64,000 bases of DNA, taken from contig BGKB01000152.1 in NCBI GenBank assembly GCA_003116975.1, positions 1-64,000 on the forward strand. The letters run 5' to 3'. Each line of letters starts with the position of its first letter. Positions within the stretch are counted from its first letter, which is position 1. Below are positions 9,801-18,305 of the stretch, piece after piece. The notes beneath the pieces were generated by a model, which saw only the letters and a program-made list of their open reading frames with translations, ran no database searches and had not been told where the DNA came from. The translations under genes were made by a program, and so were the position numbers. The DNA comes from Aurantiochytrium sp. KH105. Taxonomy: Eukaryota; Sar; Bigyra; Thraustochytrida; Thraustochytriidae.

Positions 9801-11217
9801 GCGAAGCCATTGAGGTTCCGTTCATGAGTCGCTTCTGTCGCAGGGTCCACTCTGGCACTGCCGCGATGGCAGCACCTGGTGCGGTAATGGTGACACCCAT
9901 GCCGCCGTCGTATCGTGGCCCACGCGAAGACCACGTGTAACTCTTTGGGGGTGGGCCCTCGCCGGGCTTCATGCTATAGTCCGCAAGCATCATTGCGCGC
10001 TCCACGCAAGCGCCTACACCTATGAGCGCATCCGAGGTTGCACCCGGAGCACCGACTGTGCTCAAGGCAGGACCAGCGTTGCCTGCGCTGGAGACAAAAA
10101 TGACCCCGTGCTTTTCGACGAGGTCGCGCGCGAGCTCTGCTGTGCGGCCTTGATCAGGAGCACTCGTCGGCTCGCCGAAACTCATGTTGATCACGTCGAC
10201 TCCGAGCTCAACGCAAGCATTAAACGCTCGGATGATGGCGGCGCTGGTCTCCATGCCATCGATGCGCCCATCGCCAATTTTCATGGACACGATTTGGGCG
10301 CCCGGTGCCACGCCGTTCAGCTCCGGCTGCGCCTCGTGGAAACCAGCGGTGATGGAAGCCACGTGGGTGCCGTGCGCACCAGAGTCCACCACAATGCTAA
10401 GGACAGCACCTTCCTCGTAGATGTTGACGCCAAAGTTGAGCTGAGACGACTCGTCCCACTTGTCAAACTCAAAGTCATCGCCCTCAGCATCATCGTAAAC
10501 GGCAAAAGGTCGGAGCGCGCGAACACCTCGCAAGTCGCCAGAACCGGATCGATCTACAAGCGCGCGAAGCACGCCGTCGCCACCGCGAAACACAACGCAG
10601 TCGCACCATTCTCCAAGGTCCTCTCGATCCTTTTCAAAGCCCTCGAGCAAGTCTACGCGTGCTTTGAGCTCGTTGCGTTCGATGAGATCATTGCGACCCA
10701 GCGTCGACTTTTTCGCGGTCGGGTCTACCTTGTGCTTGGCGTCAAAAGCAATGAGTTCCTCGCGAGCCAGACGGAGAGCTTTGGCCTGACTCCGTTCCCA
10801 CTGCTGGGTCGTCTCGCGCTTGTTGCGCGACGTTAGACCCGAGGGGAAAAGCTCGAAGGAAGACTTGAGACCAAGTCTCCATTCGCCGCTTGGGTTATCG
10901 AGACTTTTATCCACGCAAAGCGTGCGTCCGCTGAGACCGTCGAAGACCCAGCAGTCCTCTTCTTCCTTGATGGCTTTTCCCTTGACGACCTTGGTCATGG
11001 CCACGTCGCCGCCGCCTGAGGTGTCGAGGAGTCCTACCATTTTTTTCTTGCCATCGCTCGTGTATTGCAAGCCGGCCGCACCGGGATCGACGCCAGTGTC
11101 AAGGATGGCTACCAGGACCCCGCGCCCGTCATACTTGGGATATTGCTCCAAGAATGCGCTCGCCTCGGTCGACCGTTTGGGGAGAAGGCCGTCAACGGGG
11201 TATTCCTCGTCCATCAT
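6898..11217 (-). CDS. TPP2: tripeptidyl peptidase II
   Basis: A 1439-residue subtilisin-family (S8) peptidase. The N-terminus at the ATG at 11217 aligns with known TPP2 starts: GLLPK, then a YDGRGVLVAILDTGVDPG segment carrying catalytic Asp40. Catalytic His is in GTHVASITAG (about residue 285), the oxyanion Asn in SSAGNAGPA (about 375) and the Ser in GTSMASPNAAGG (about 467). The long C-terminal region matches the TPP2 assembly domains. TPP2 forms giant cytosolic spindles that remove tripeptides from peptides released by the proteasome. The frame is open upstream to 11367 but starts at TTG with basic low-complexity sequence. An Asp/Glu/Ser-rich insertion at about residues 1095-1170 is unusual and accounts for much of the extra length over animal TPP2 (about 1250 aa). 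Confidence 0.95.
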   Translation of the reverse strand: MMDEEYPVDGLLPKRSTEASAFLEQYPKYDGRGVLVAILDTGVDPGAAGLQYTSDGKKKMVGLLDTSGGGDVAMTKVVKGKAIKEEEDCWVFDGLSGRTLCVDKSLDNPSGEWRLGLKSSFELFPSGLTSRNKRETTQQWERSQAKALRLAREELIAFDAKHKVDPTAKKSTLGRNDLIERNELKARVDLLEGFEKDREDLGEWCDCVVFRGGDGVLRALVDRSGSGDLRGVRALRPFAVYDDAEGDDFEFDKWDESSQLNFGVNIYEEGAVLSIVVDSGAHGTHVASITAGFHEAQPELNGVAPGAQIVSMKIGDGRIDGMETSAAIIRAFNACVELGVDVINMSFGEPTSAPDQGRTAELARDLVEKHGVIFVSSAGNAGPALSTVGAPGATSDALIGVGACVERAMMLADYSMKPGEGPPPKSYTWSSRGPRYDGGMGVTITAPGAAIAAVPEWTLRQKRLMNGTSMASPNAAGGIALVVSGLRALGVKYAPCMVKRALEATAVPVPGTETHAQGSGLIQVAKTFELLRTGSGGIHFETPYRIRVAGNEARTNAGLATGIYLREPWESQEKRDFVVYADPVFPTEVSEDAPRPEADMTPQRRAHLESLIMHEQKDRNKLEARLHIRCTEPWVQATPFVMLNAGTVSVKVSVDAPALPDSSDGRNQVHFAQVQAFDPARGDLPVFSVPVTVIRPEACALAPGNGPVAPAVSVARMRFEPVKRYSKVAFGPGDIVRHFVAVPEGASWMDISLRPSPGEPSSVTEGASRTFYVHCLQMRQQGNYRDDELSTAIALRQEATAAGSRAMAVQGGGTVEICVAQYWSSLGSGPIDIEVRFAGVTPMPSKLSIGAQSAGVARVDVRAELGSVRVSPSAKLKSWSHAVRPVTARTKLELMPAGPRDNLLANPTRPSYGLMLEYTFKQAEKGKLTVRAPQLDQLLYESPYDSQMCMLFDANKRLLNYQDAWPKAVEVPKGSVTARILVRHEKVSLLERLREMPLVIERQLSSDISLGTYKTRAGATTGTQTFSPQVLSQGERCAVFFALPLYKDMAKSLPKGVAPGDVLTGLVTYGRRNGRNTAIIGTDRHPDGFPVEVAVIAAPGSGPDGPGLADDDDNESTDEPLDNATSTSSSGGDDDEDENGAAQETAADSKGEEEARGEEDEDEDEGESEAAVKRAFFAHALLPILKTRVKSLDELRKKPAKAMDGLFAEIVKEAHEVLKLAKEKYGADPADSAELAALELQIAKNEMLRAVAKHKKLLLQNDAADGDSSGRQEVTEACDRVIALVDTESLLAALPKFRAAGDLDDVGQTEKQKEANKKVQDRRSILVEALVLKTYAANFEGIEELQEVLTRVAETKDLGLQQLRMNRFRANGRPGLALQVLEKKLAEPGAALDSLPLPLSVKELEKTKLELLKELGWPHLAKEQAVTTLHKFPPAYPPF

Positions 11218-11850
11218 CTTCTTGTTTGGCCACTCGCCAACGTGTCCTTTGCCTCTTGCTTGCTTGTTTGTTTTGCTCGACGCCTTGGCGCTCTTCCTCT
11301 CGCCGTGATTACGTGAGTTTGCTCGTTTTGCCCTCTCGGCCCACGCGAGCGCGGGCGCGCAAGCCAAGCCTCGAGTCTATCTCCTTCTCGCTCTTTACCG
11401 GTTTGGATGCCGCCGGTCCGGCGAACCTTAACGAAGATCTTTCTTTTTTCCTTTCTTTTCTATAGTTGAATGGGACTCACTTTGCTACATTTGCACACAG
11501 TGCTGAATAAGAAACTCGCGGGGCGCGAAAGCACCTGGATACTGCAAAAAAATTGGTTATAGGCCTACAGGCGGCACTGGCTGTGAGTGTAAGCCTGCTG
11601 CAGTAGATCGACTGCCAAACAGCTGAATGGGCCTGGCCAAGACGGACGGGGCCCCACCGTGTAAGTGAGTTCTTGGTCCACTTTGTGTCAAAGAAATATT
11701 CCCGCGAACAACTTCGCACGGCTTATTCTGAGATAGACTCCAGGCCGAGCCTTTAGTTTTTCAATTCTAAAAACAGTAAGTAAGGAGCCTCCGAGACAAG
11801 CTTTGAGACTCTTTGATCTTTGGCCGCCGAGCGCTGGGCCCGTTAACGTT
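11218..11850. other. intergenic, upstream of TPP2
   Basis: Lies between the TPP2 start and the 3' end of the DUF2256-DUF3253 gene, both on the minus strand. It should hold the TPP2 promoter and 5' leader. I see no repeat, RNA gene or conserved ORF in it. Confidence 0.5.
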
Positions 11851-12528
11851 CTAGTGATGATCGGATGAAGTTTCATCGGCCGCATCAAAATTGTCACCGC
11901 GACCAACGCGGATGGGTCCCCGAAAGGAAAAAGGGTCGACCGTCTGGCCACGCTGGCGAACCTCGACAATTCCCCGTGCGGCGAGCCGACGGACGGCTTG
12001 ACGAGCAGGTTCCATCTCGTCACGCCAATTTTCAAGTCCCAAAAATCGAGGGACCTCGCTGGGACAGATGGTCGAGGCAGCTGCTCGTTTTTGCAGTAAT
12101 TTGACGATTTGCTGCTCCATTTCCGTGTCAAGAGGGCGCAACTTTGCCTTTGAGCAAGCCTTGCTACAGTACTTGACTTCGTTCCAAACATCGCGCCATT
12201 TCTTTCTCATTTCCATGGTGCGTCCACATCGCTGACAGAGCTTTGTTGCGCCGGCCGGAGAGCTTTGTGCACGGGTACTTCCTGCGGTTTCCTTTGTGCG
12301 CCTGGTAGCTGTTGCGGAGGCCTTAGCTGCCCGAGCGAGACTGCGTCGCATGGGAGGGGTCTCGGCCTCAGAACCGATCTTCGTGTCCGAGGTTGCGCTT
12401 TCGGTCGACTGCGGCCTGGCAGCTCTGCGACGCTTGCGGGCAGGGCGTGGCCCTGCAGTTCGTGCAAGCGAGCTACGATTCTGGCTGTTCGCCGTCAACG
12501 CTTCTGTCGTCGCAGTCTCCATGGTCAT
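11851..12528 (-). CDS. DUF2256-DUF3253 fusion zinc-ribbon/winged-helix-like protein
   Basis: A 225-residue protein. Residues 1-95 are Arg/Ala/Ser-rich and probably disordered. About 96-130 is a DUF2256 zinc ribbon: KLCQRCGRTM, then a basic RKKW...VWNEVKYCSKAC segment giving a C-x2-C...C-x3-C pattern. The C-terminal part (about 138-215) matches DUF3253: TICPSEVPRFLG, a central ARQAVRRLAARGIVEV helix-turn-helix-like core and QRGQTVDPFSFRGPIRV. Both families are typically short bacterial or organellar-type proteins of unknown function, and bacteria have the same fusion order. Nucleic-acid binding is a reasonable inference from the fold. The ATG at 12528 is used, with a second ATG two codons on. 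Bacterial ancestry by old transfer or from an organelle is possible. Confidence 0.8.
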   Translation of the reverse strand: MTMETATTEALTANSQNRSSLARTAGPRPARKRRRAARPQSTESATSDTKIGSEAETPPMRRSLARAAKASATATRRTKETAGSTRAQSSPAGATKLCQRCGRTMEMRKKWRDVWNEVKYCSKACSKAKLRPLDTEMEQQIVKLLQKRAAASTICPSEVPRFLGLENWRDEMEPARQAVRRLAARGIVEVRQRGQTVDPFSFRGPIRVGRGDNFDAADETSSDHH

Positions 12529-12585
12529 CTACATTTCGATCGGGACTCGTTGTCTACTATCGTAGTAGGAGGGAGGCCCGGCTAG

Positions 12586-12624
12586 AAGAACAAGAACAAG
12601 AACAAGAACAAGAACAAGAACAAA
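12586..12624. repeat. (GAACAA)n hexanucleotide repeat
   Basis: About six tandem copies of GAACAA in the 185-base gap between the CRAL-TRIO gene 3' end and the DUF2256-DUF3253 gene start, both on the minus strand. It is therefore in a 3' trailer, a promoter, or both. Confidence 0.9.
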
Positions 12625-12713
12625 AATAGGGGACGAACATTTCGACTCGAACGATTAAACATAATCTTGCGGCAGGTTGGTATCGTCTCCAGGTAGGCAT
12701 GGCATAGGTTATG

Positions 12714-14063
12714 TTACAACGTGGATGCATCCTCGCCAGGGATGGGCGCGTCGATGCCATGAATAGGAAATGGAGTGGTCTTGTCGCCACCTTGACTGAC
12801 CATGAGCATGTCGGGATCAACGATCTCGCGCATTTGCTCGTTTCTACGCACAAATGAAATGCGGCTCTTGAGATCCCGACTGAGCACAAAGCGGACTGCA
12901 TTCCATGCGATGGTGGCCATTGAAGGCGAGTTGACGAGATATATCTTCTTGATGAGCCCAGGATAGTCGTTTTGGAGGATTGAAATGAGACTCTTGAGCA
13001 CTTCCATGGCCGTCTTGCCGGCCTGGTCGCGGTAGCTAAAATTGCCGGCGTCCAAGACCATGACGTTCTCGTAAAGGCCGGCGGGCATCTCACGCACGCT
13101 TTGCTCAAATACAAAAGCGCATAATCGTACAAAGAGCTCCATTCCCTCTCCAGCAAAGAGTTTTACATCGAGGTTCCCGATATCGACGAGAATGATGGGA
13201 TGGCCGTCCTTGGTAACGTGGGCGCGGCGAACGAGACCGGTCGCGAGTGCGTTCCGCACATCATGAGCGCGCAACGATGCCGGCGCCAAGACATCGCGCC
13301 AATCTAGATGCTTGTAGAGCGCATCGGCGGCGCGGCGAACGTTGTAGTCTTTCGATTGTAAGAATCGCAAGAAGGTCGCGTCGTTTAATTTGAAGAAGCC
13401 CTTGTTCGCCTCGATTTCCTCGCAGGTTGCATCGATGAACTTGGTACGGAGCATTTCCACGGCGAGGGCCTGTTTTGGAGTGATTGAGTCGAGCATCGCA
13501 GACAAGTACGCCTCGTCGTATGCATTGAGGGCATCCGAAGCCGTGTCTTCTTCTCCATCGGCATCGGCAGCTCCATCATTTTCCTGGTTCGTCGCAGCGC
13601 TTTGCGAAGGTGAGGCACGGGTGCGGCGGAAGGCCCGCTTCGAGAACCGTTTTTGGATGCCACGAACGAGAGAGGCTCGCATCGAGGATGGCGATTTTGA
13701 TGATGATGCAGACGCTTGGTAGACGTCATCGAGTTCGTCGTCCTCGTCGTCGAATGTGGATGGCAGTTCGATGCTGCTTTGGGCGGCCAAGATGCCCCGG
13801 AGCTCCTCCTCGTCGTACTCTTCTGGGTCTCCGTCGTCTTCGTTGTCTGTCTCCCGTTTGTTGCCACTCCGCCCGCCGCTACTTGTGTTTGCGAATCCGT
13901 GACTTCCTTGTTCTGAATATGAAGCTCGTGTGCTTCGAGGGTCTCCATCGGGTCGGATGCCAAAGAGGAGAAGCAGCGTCGAGAGGTCGAGCTTGTTCAT
14001 GTCCAGACCAAGGTCCCGCGCAAAGGCGGAGACCTGTTTCCACAGCTCCGAAGCAGACGACAT
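12714..14063 (-). CDS. CRAL-TRIO (SEC14-like) lipid-binding protein
   Basis: A 449-residue protein. The first 190 residues are acidic and Ser-rich with few predicted folds. About 205-265 is a CRAL-TRIO N-like helical region (FLRFLQSKDYNVRRAADALYKH, cited here as FLRFLQSKDYNV). About 280-430 is the CRAL-TRIO lipid pocket, with GHPIILVDIGNLD, a VMVLDAGNFS strand, LKSLISILQNDYPG and KKIYLVNSPSM, the family's typical order. Such proteins exchange phosphoinositides, phosphatidylcholine or other small lipids between membranes; the ligand is not predictable. The frame is open to 14132, but I chose the ATG at 14063, which starts MSSASELW. Confidence 0.88.
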   Translation of the reverse strand: MSSASELWKQVSAFARDLGLDMNKLDLSTLLLLFGIRPDGDPRSTRASYSEQGSHGFANTSSGGRSGNKRETDNEDDGDPEEYDEEELRGILAAQSSIELPSTFDDEDDELDDVYQASASSSKSPSSMRASLVRGIQKRFSKRAFRRTRASPSQSAATNQENDGAADADGEEDTASDALNAYDEAYLSAMLDSITPKQALAVEMLRTKFIDATCEEIEANKGFFKLNDATFLRFLQSKDYNVRRAADALYKHLDWRDVLAPASLRAHDVRNALATGLVRRAHVTKDGHPIILVDIGNLDVKLFAGEGMELFVRLCAFVFEQSVREMPAGLYENVMVLDAGNFSYRDQAGKTAMEVLKSLISILQNDYPGLIKKIYLVNSPSMATIAWNAVRFVLSRDLKSRISFVRRNEQMREIVDPDMLMVSQGGDKTTPFPIHGIDAPIPGEDASTL

Positions 14064-14934
14064 GGCTGAGCGCTGCGTCGAGCCGCTTGGCTTGGACGAA
14101 GATCGCCGCTGCCGCCCGTCACGCTCTCGCAATCAGAGGTCCGCTCGCGGCCCACCGACGCACTGACCGAGCGACGCACTAACGCGCCGGCAGACCAACC
14201 CCGCTGCCCACGACGCCTGCGATGTCTGCGCGCGCAAAGCCCGTGGGCTGCCCACCTGCCGCGCGTCGCAGGTGCGCCCTCGCGGCACGCGCTGGCTCAC
14301 CCTAGTCTAACTAACAGGGTGTAGTATGTTTGCAAGCCTAGAGTTTTGCGCCAGCACGTGCAGCACACGCGCGCTCGTTGCCGGAGACTTCGTTGCGCTG
14401 CTGCTCGTGCCGGCAAGCCCCGGGTCGCTCGCTCGCCCGCCCGCCCGCCCGTACTGCTCGCTTCTTTTCGTTTGCTATGCTTTGCTTTGCTTTGCTTGGC
14501 TTGCTTTGTTGCTCGGAGAGGCCAACGCACGGGTCGGTCTTGAGCGTTTGATGAAGGCTTGCTGGCCCCCGGACCCGTGACACTTCGACTAGCAGCCAGG
14601 CTGAGGCGGAAAAGGCTCGCTAGATTTTGAGAGTGAGGCCAGCTCTGAGGAAATTGGACGTCGAAGTTGTGGTGTGGACGCGTGAGCGCGGGCTGCTGGT
14701 TGACCGCGTCGTACGCTCCACTTTTACAAAGTATGTATATACCTCGAAAAACCGCGTAGAGAGGACGCGTCGTAAACGTCAACTTGCAGTTGACGAGGAA
14801 TGAATGGATCTCTTTACCAACCGTCATCGGTCTTGTGTCAGTGGCAGAGATTGACCAAAAGCAAAGCACGACCAGAATGAAGTTTGGCAATCAAATTTCA
14901 AGATTGTTAGGCCTACGAGTGAACTTTTCAGAGA
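14064..14934. other. intergenic with C-rich and TTTGC repeats
   Basis: Upstream region of the CRAL-TRIO gene and 3' flank of the next minus-strand gene. It holds a CGCCC tandem at 14432-14450 and TTTGC repeats at 14471-14509. No conserved ORF or RNA gene was seen; ORFs here are short and of biased composition. Confidence 0.55.
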
Positions 14935-17175
14935 TTACTTGCGCCTTGCAATTTGCAGCTGCTTAAAGGGCGTCGTGGAGGGTGGCTGCTTCTTGACGGA
15001 TCCTGCATCTCCGATCGCGCTTGTAGCACCTCGCTTCATTGGTGAGTGCGGACTCATCTGCCCACCTGCTGTCAGTGAGTTTGCACGCGCGGCAGGAAGG
15101 CCTGCTGGTCCCGCAACCGAACTGGACAGCGAAGAGGATGTAGTGGTTGCAGCAGCAGCAGCAGCAGATGTATGAACCCCGTACGAGGCGGTTGTCGCTT
15201 TCTTTCGGAGAGCGCTTCCCGGAGTTTTGGCAAAAGGGGAGGGTCGGATGCGCGAAGACGCAGCTACTGGCATGGCCTCGCGAGCTCGCCGAGGCCTCGA
15301 CTGAAATGGGGGCGTTTGGGTACGCTCGGGCCGCGCGGCAAGACGGCTGGGAGTTTGCTTGGCGAAAAATGATTTCTCCCCCGAATCAGCCAGCGTCGCA
15401 CCTGGCGCAGCCGGGGCATCTTCGACACGTGATCCTACCTGTGATCCATGGGGCCGACGACGTGAAAAGTACACGGATGGGGGCGCAGCATTAGACTTGT
15501 TGCTGCTAACTTCTGGCGGCGAAGGGGCCACATTGTTTGGTGTGAGGTTCGCACTAGCTCGAGTCTCTGATGATTTCAAAGGCCCAAGCTTCGGCACCTT
15601 GACCGAATTCTCCAGCACGCCTCCAAGTCGGTGCATATTAGCTGGTTGAAGATTAAAGGGAGTTCCTGACTCTGTCTGCTTTTCGACCAGAAGTCCGCGC
15701 ACCCTGAGACGAGACGAAGCCTCTTCGCTTTCCTCCGTGCCATTTTGTTCCATGTCTTGGTCGTGTGCGGCGCGCGCCATCGCCGAATTGTTGTGCATAA
15801 TATAAAGTGCAGCGAGAAGATCATAGGCAAGGCGGCTTTCCGCGATGTTTTCGCTGCGGGACTTTTCATCGAGGACAGCCACCACAACCTTGCGTTCCTC
15901 AAAGGAAAATGGAGTCTTGAGCATCACCTCGGAGAGCAGGACACGATTGCGTCGCGAGTCCTGCCAAATGCGCTTGAGCACGCCCTCGAGGGCATTATCC
16001 AGAACCGGCGGCTGCCGCAGCAAAAGCAAAAGTTGCATCCATTGTTTGCGCCAGGCCCCGTCGTTCATGTCTTCCCACGCAATGTCGTCCATGAGAACCT
16101 CGAGCACCGTGAAGCGGTTAGGGTGGTCTGATGGCCATAGTCGCTCGCCTGCGGTCTCAATAAACTCGAGGGCTGCCGTGGCCAGCCTGCGCTCTCGCAA
16201 AGCCTTGATGACGTACAGTCCATCAGGGACGCGCAAGTCGAGACCAGGCGCACGCTGCGACCACAGCTCGCGCAAACGTAGCGGCGCCAGCAGATCAACA
16301 ACCCGGTTCGAGGCCTGCTCGACCTCCTCAGTGACCATGACCGTCCTATCGTCCGAGTCGGAATCTCCTTCTGCACCGGAGGGAGCCGCTGCGGTGAAGT
16401 CAGCTTCGTCGCCTGGAATGCATTGCAAAAGACACAGTCCAGCGACCGCGCGCGCAAGCTTGAGGTCAAGGCCAGCGATCGAGGCAAACTTTTGGGCCTC
16501 AAGGGGAAATTGGTCTCCCCGATCTGCCAGTCCCCAATTTTTCAAAGTCTGCAACGCGGTGAGAAGGCAGTAAAGCACAGCGCACCCGAGAAGTTCCGTG
16601 GTCTTTGCATGGCGCACCTCGACAATGCACTCTTGGTTGAAGATGCGCTGTTTGGTGTCGATGTTGACGTCAGCAAAGGCCATGGCAAGGATTTGCTGGT
16701 AACTGCCATCGCTGCCAGATGCCACGGCTTTGGAAAGCCGAGCTTCTGCATGAACAAGATCAGCGTCAATTCTGAGCCTATCTAGGGCCTGCGCGATCGA
16801 AAGCTGTTTCCTCAGCACCTGAAGTGCCTCGATAACGTTGCGCTGCGTTTGCCTAACGCCTTCCTCGAGGAGCCGCACGCGAGCGTCGTCACGTTGTACG
16901 TCGCTGCGCTCTGCCTCGAGCTCGTCACGCTGGAGAGAGAGCATGTGACCCGCCACCACGCTGCGCACGCGAGCTTTCCACGCAAGCTCGCGCCAGCCCT
17001 CGCCGCCTTCGCACAGGCTGCGCGCCACCTCGCGCCGCAGCGCGTCCACCTCCTCGTGGAGCCACGCCAGCGCGCGCCGCTGGCCCCATGCGCTCTCGCC
17101 CCAGCGCGGGTCCACCTCCGTCTGCAGCACGCGCCGCGCGCGCGCCCACGCCGCTCGCTCCGCCGCCTCCGCCAT
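14935..17175 (-). CDS. unidentified helical protein, possibly nucleoporin-like
   Basis: A 746-residue protein I do not recognise with confidence. About residues 30-150 are charged and heptad-like, consistent with a coiled coil. About 170-480 is alpha-helical with solenoid character, including LLGCAVLYCLLTALQTL, RVPDGLYVIKALRERRLATA and ESRLAYDLLAALYIMHNNSA. The last 200 residues are rich in Ser, Pro, Ala and Arg and look disordered. The solenoid followed by a basic tail is reminiscent of ELYS-type or other scaffold nucleoporins, but this is only a structural impression. The frame opens at 17340 with a non-conserved hydrophobic stretch; I use the ATG at 17175 (MAEAAERAAW). It is divergent from the first POT transporter. 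Confidence 0.6.
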   Translation of the reverse strand: MAEAAERAAWARARRVLQTEVDPRWGESAWGQRRALAWLHEEVDALRREVARSLCEGGEGWRELAWKARVRSVVAGHMLSLQRDELEAERSDVQRDDARVRLLEEGVRQTQRNVIEALQVLRKQLSIAQALDRLRIDADLVHAEARLSKAVASGSDGSYQQILAMAFADVNIDTKQRIFNQECIVEVRHAKTTELLGCAVLYCLLTALQTLKNWGLADRGDQFPLEAQKFASIAGLDLKLARAVAGLCLLQCIPGDEADFTAAAPSGAEGDSDSDDRTVMVTEEVEQASNRVVDLLAPLRLRELWSQRAPGLDLRVPDGLYVIKALRERRLATAALEFIETAGERLWPSDHPNRFTVLEVLMDDIAWEDMNDGAWRKQWMQLLLLLRQPPVLDNALEGVLKRIWQDSRRNRVLLSEVMLKTPFSFEERKVVVAVLDEKSRSENIAESRLAYDLLAALYIMHNNSAMARAAHDQDMEQNGTEESEEASSRLRVRGLLVEKQTESGTPFNLQPANMHRLGGVLENSVKVPKLGPLKSSETRASANLTPNNVAPSPPEVSSNKSNAAPPSVYFSRRRPHGSQVGSRVEDAPAAPGATLADSGEKSFFAKQTPSRLAARPERTQTPPFQSRPRRAREAMPVAASSRIRPSPFAKTPGSALRKKATTASYGVHTSAAAAAATTTSSSLSSSVAGPAGLPAARANSLTAGGQMSPHSPMKRGATSAIGDAGSVKKQPPSTTPFKQLQIARRK

Positions 17176-18305
17176 CGTCGCGCTGCGCGAGCCCGCCACG
17201 AAGCCGCTATGCCGCGCCAAGCAAAGCAAAGGGAGGAGAAGAAGCCCTGAGGCCACCCGCCCGGAGAGGGAGCGGTCGATTGGATCGATCTTTCGAACAG
17301 AATAGAATCCCAAGGTAACGACCGTGCATGGGGCGCGCATAGTAGGGCAGTCGATAGGGTGCGGCGGAGGTAACCTGCTCTTTACAATCTTCGCTTGGGC
17401 TCGAGCTCGGACCTGGGCTTGGACTTGGGCTTGCGTTCGTCGTTGTTACGATTCGACCGTCCAAGAATGAGATTGTATATAGTTTTTTTTTCATTTTTTT
17501 TTAATATCAGAAAGCATGGAGCTCGCTTGCAACAGCCTCGATCGTTGACGAAAGCTTGTTCTATCTCAAGATGACGAACTGTGCGTTTTGGTCTTCGACT
17601 TAAAATTGCGTTCAACAGCAATTCAATAATTCACCGTCGAGTGATTTTCTCGAGGCATACCATGGAGCTCACGCCGAAGCCTTCACAGAGTCTGTCGTTC
17701 CTTCAAAATTTTGCACAGGGTGACGCTATGGAATGAAATCGTGTGAAATCTAGAGTATGCTTGACTTGTCCATGATGAAGTCCTTGCATCAATATCAATA
17801 GTCTCGCTTCTGAACGTTGGCCAACGAATCGTAACCTTCAAGTCCATACAGGTCGCTGTTGGCCTTGCGCAGAACGGAATGTCTCTTCGCAACTGTCGCG
17901 CCGGCTTCTATGCCGTCAAGCTACGCCGAGCGACGGCAGTCAGTCTTGCACGCCGAGCCTCCGCTCTCAAGCAAGTGTCAAATCACCGAATTAGGACAAC
18001 CATATAAGTCTTGTATTATAAATATTATTATTTGCACAATTGCGTGACAAAACAAGACACGAAGAGATGGATGGCCGGAGTTCGGGAGCACAATCATTTG
18101 GGACGGGGACAATTTGCCATGAAATGACGCCCGGATCGTGGCAGCTGGATGCTGTCCCAGTCGCACATCGCTATCGCTCTGTCTGGGCGACGCGGCAATC
18201 CTGTTTGGACAGCAAACACCAAACCTGAGACAAGGATCAGCCAAGCTAAATCAGGAAAAGCGTGAGGGGGCGACAACCGGCCACCACGCATTTGCGTGGT
18301 GAATC
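17176..18305. other. divergent intergenic region, AT-richer
   Basis: Between the unidentified minus-strand gene and POT transporter 1. It contains a degenerate TGGGCTTGGAC-type repeat at about 17394-17445 and T-rich runs at about 17480-17505. Base composition is clearly AT-richer than in the coding regions. No supported gene. Confidence 0.5.

Noticed and set aside
7456..9813. Plus-strand ORFs antisense to TPP2
   Set aside because: TPP2 is certain on the minus strand, and these frames carry no conserved motif.
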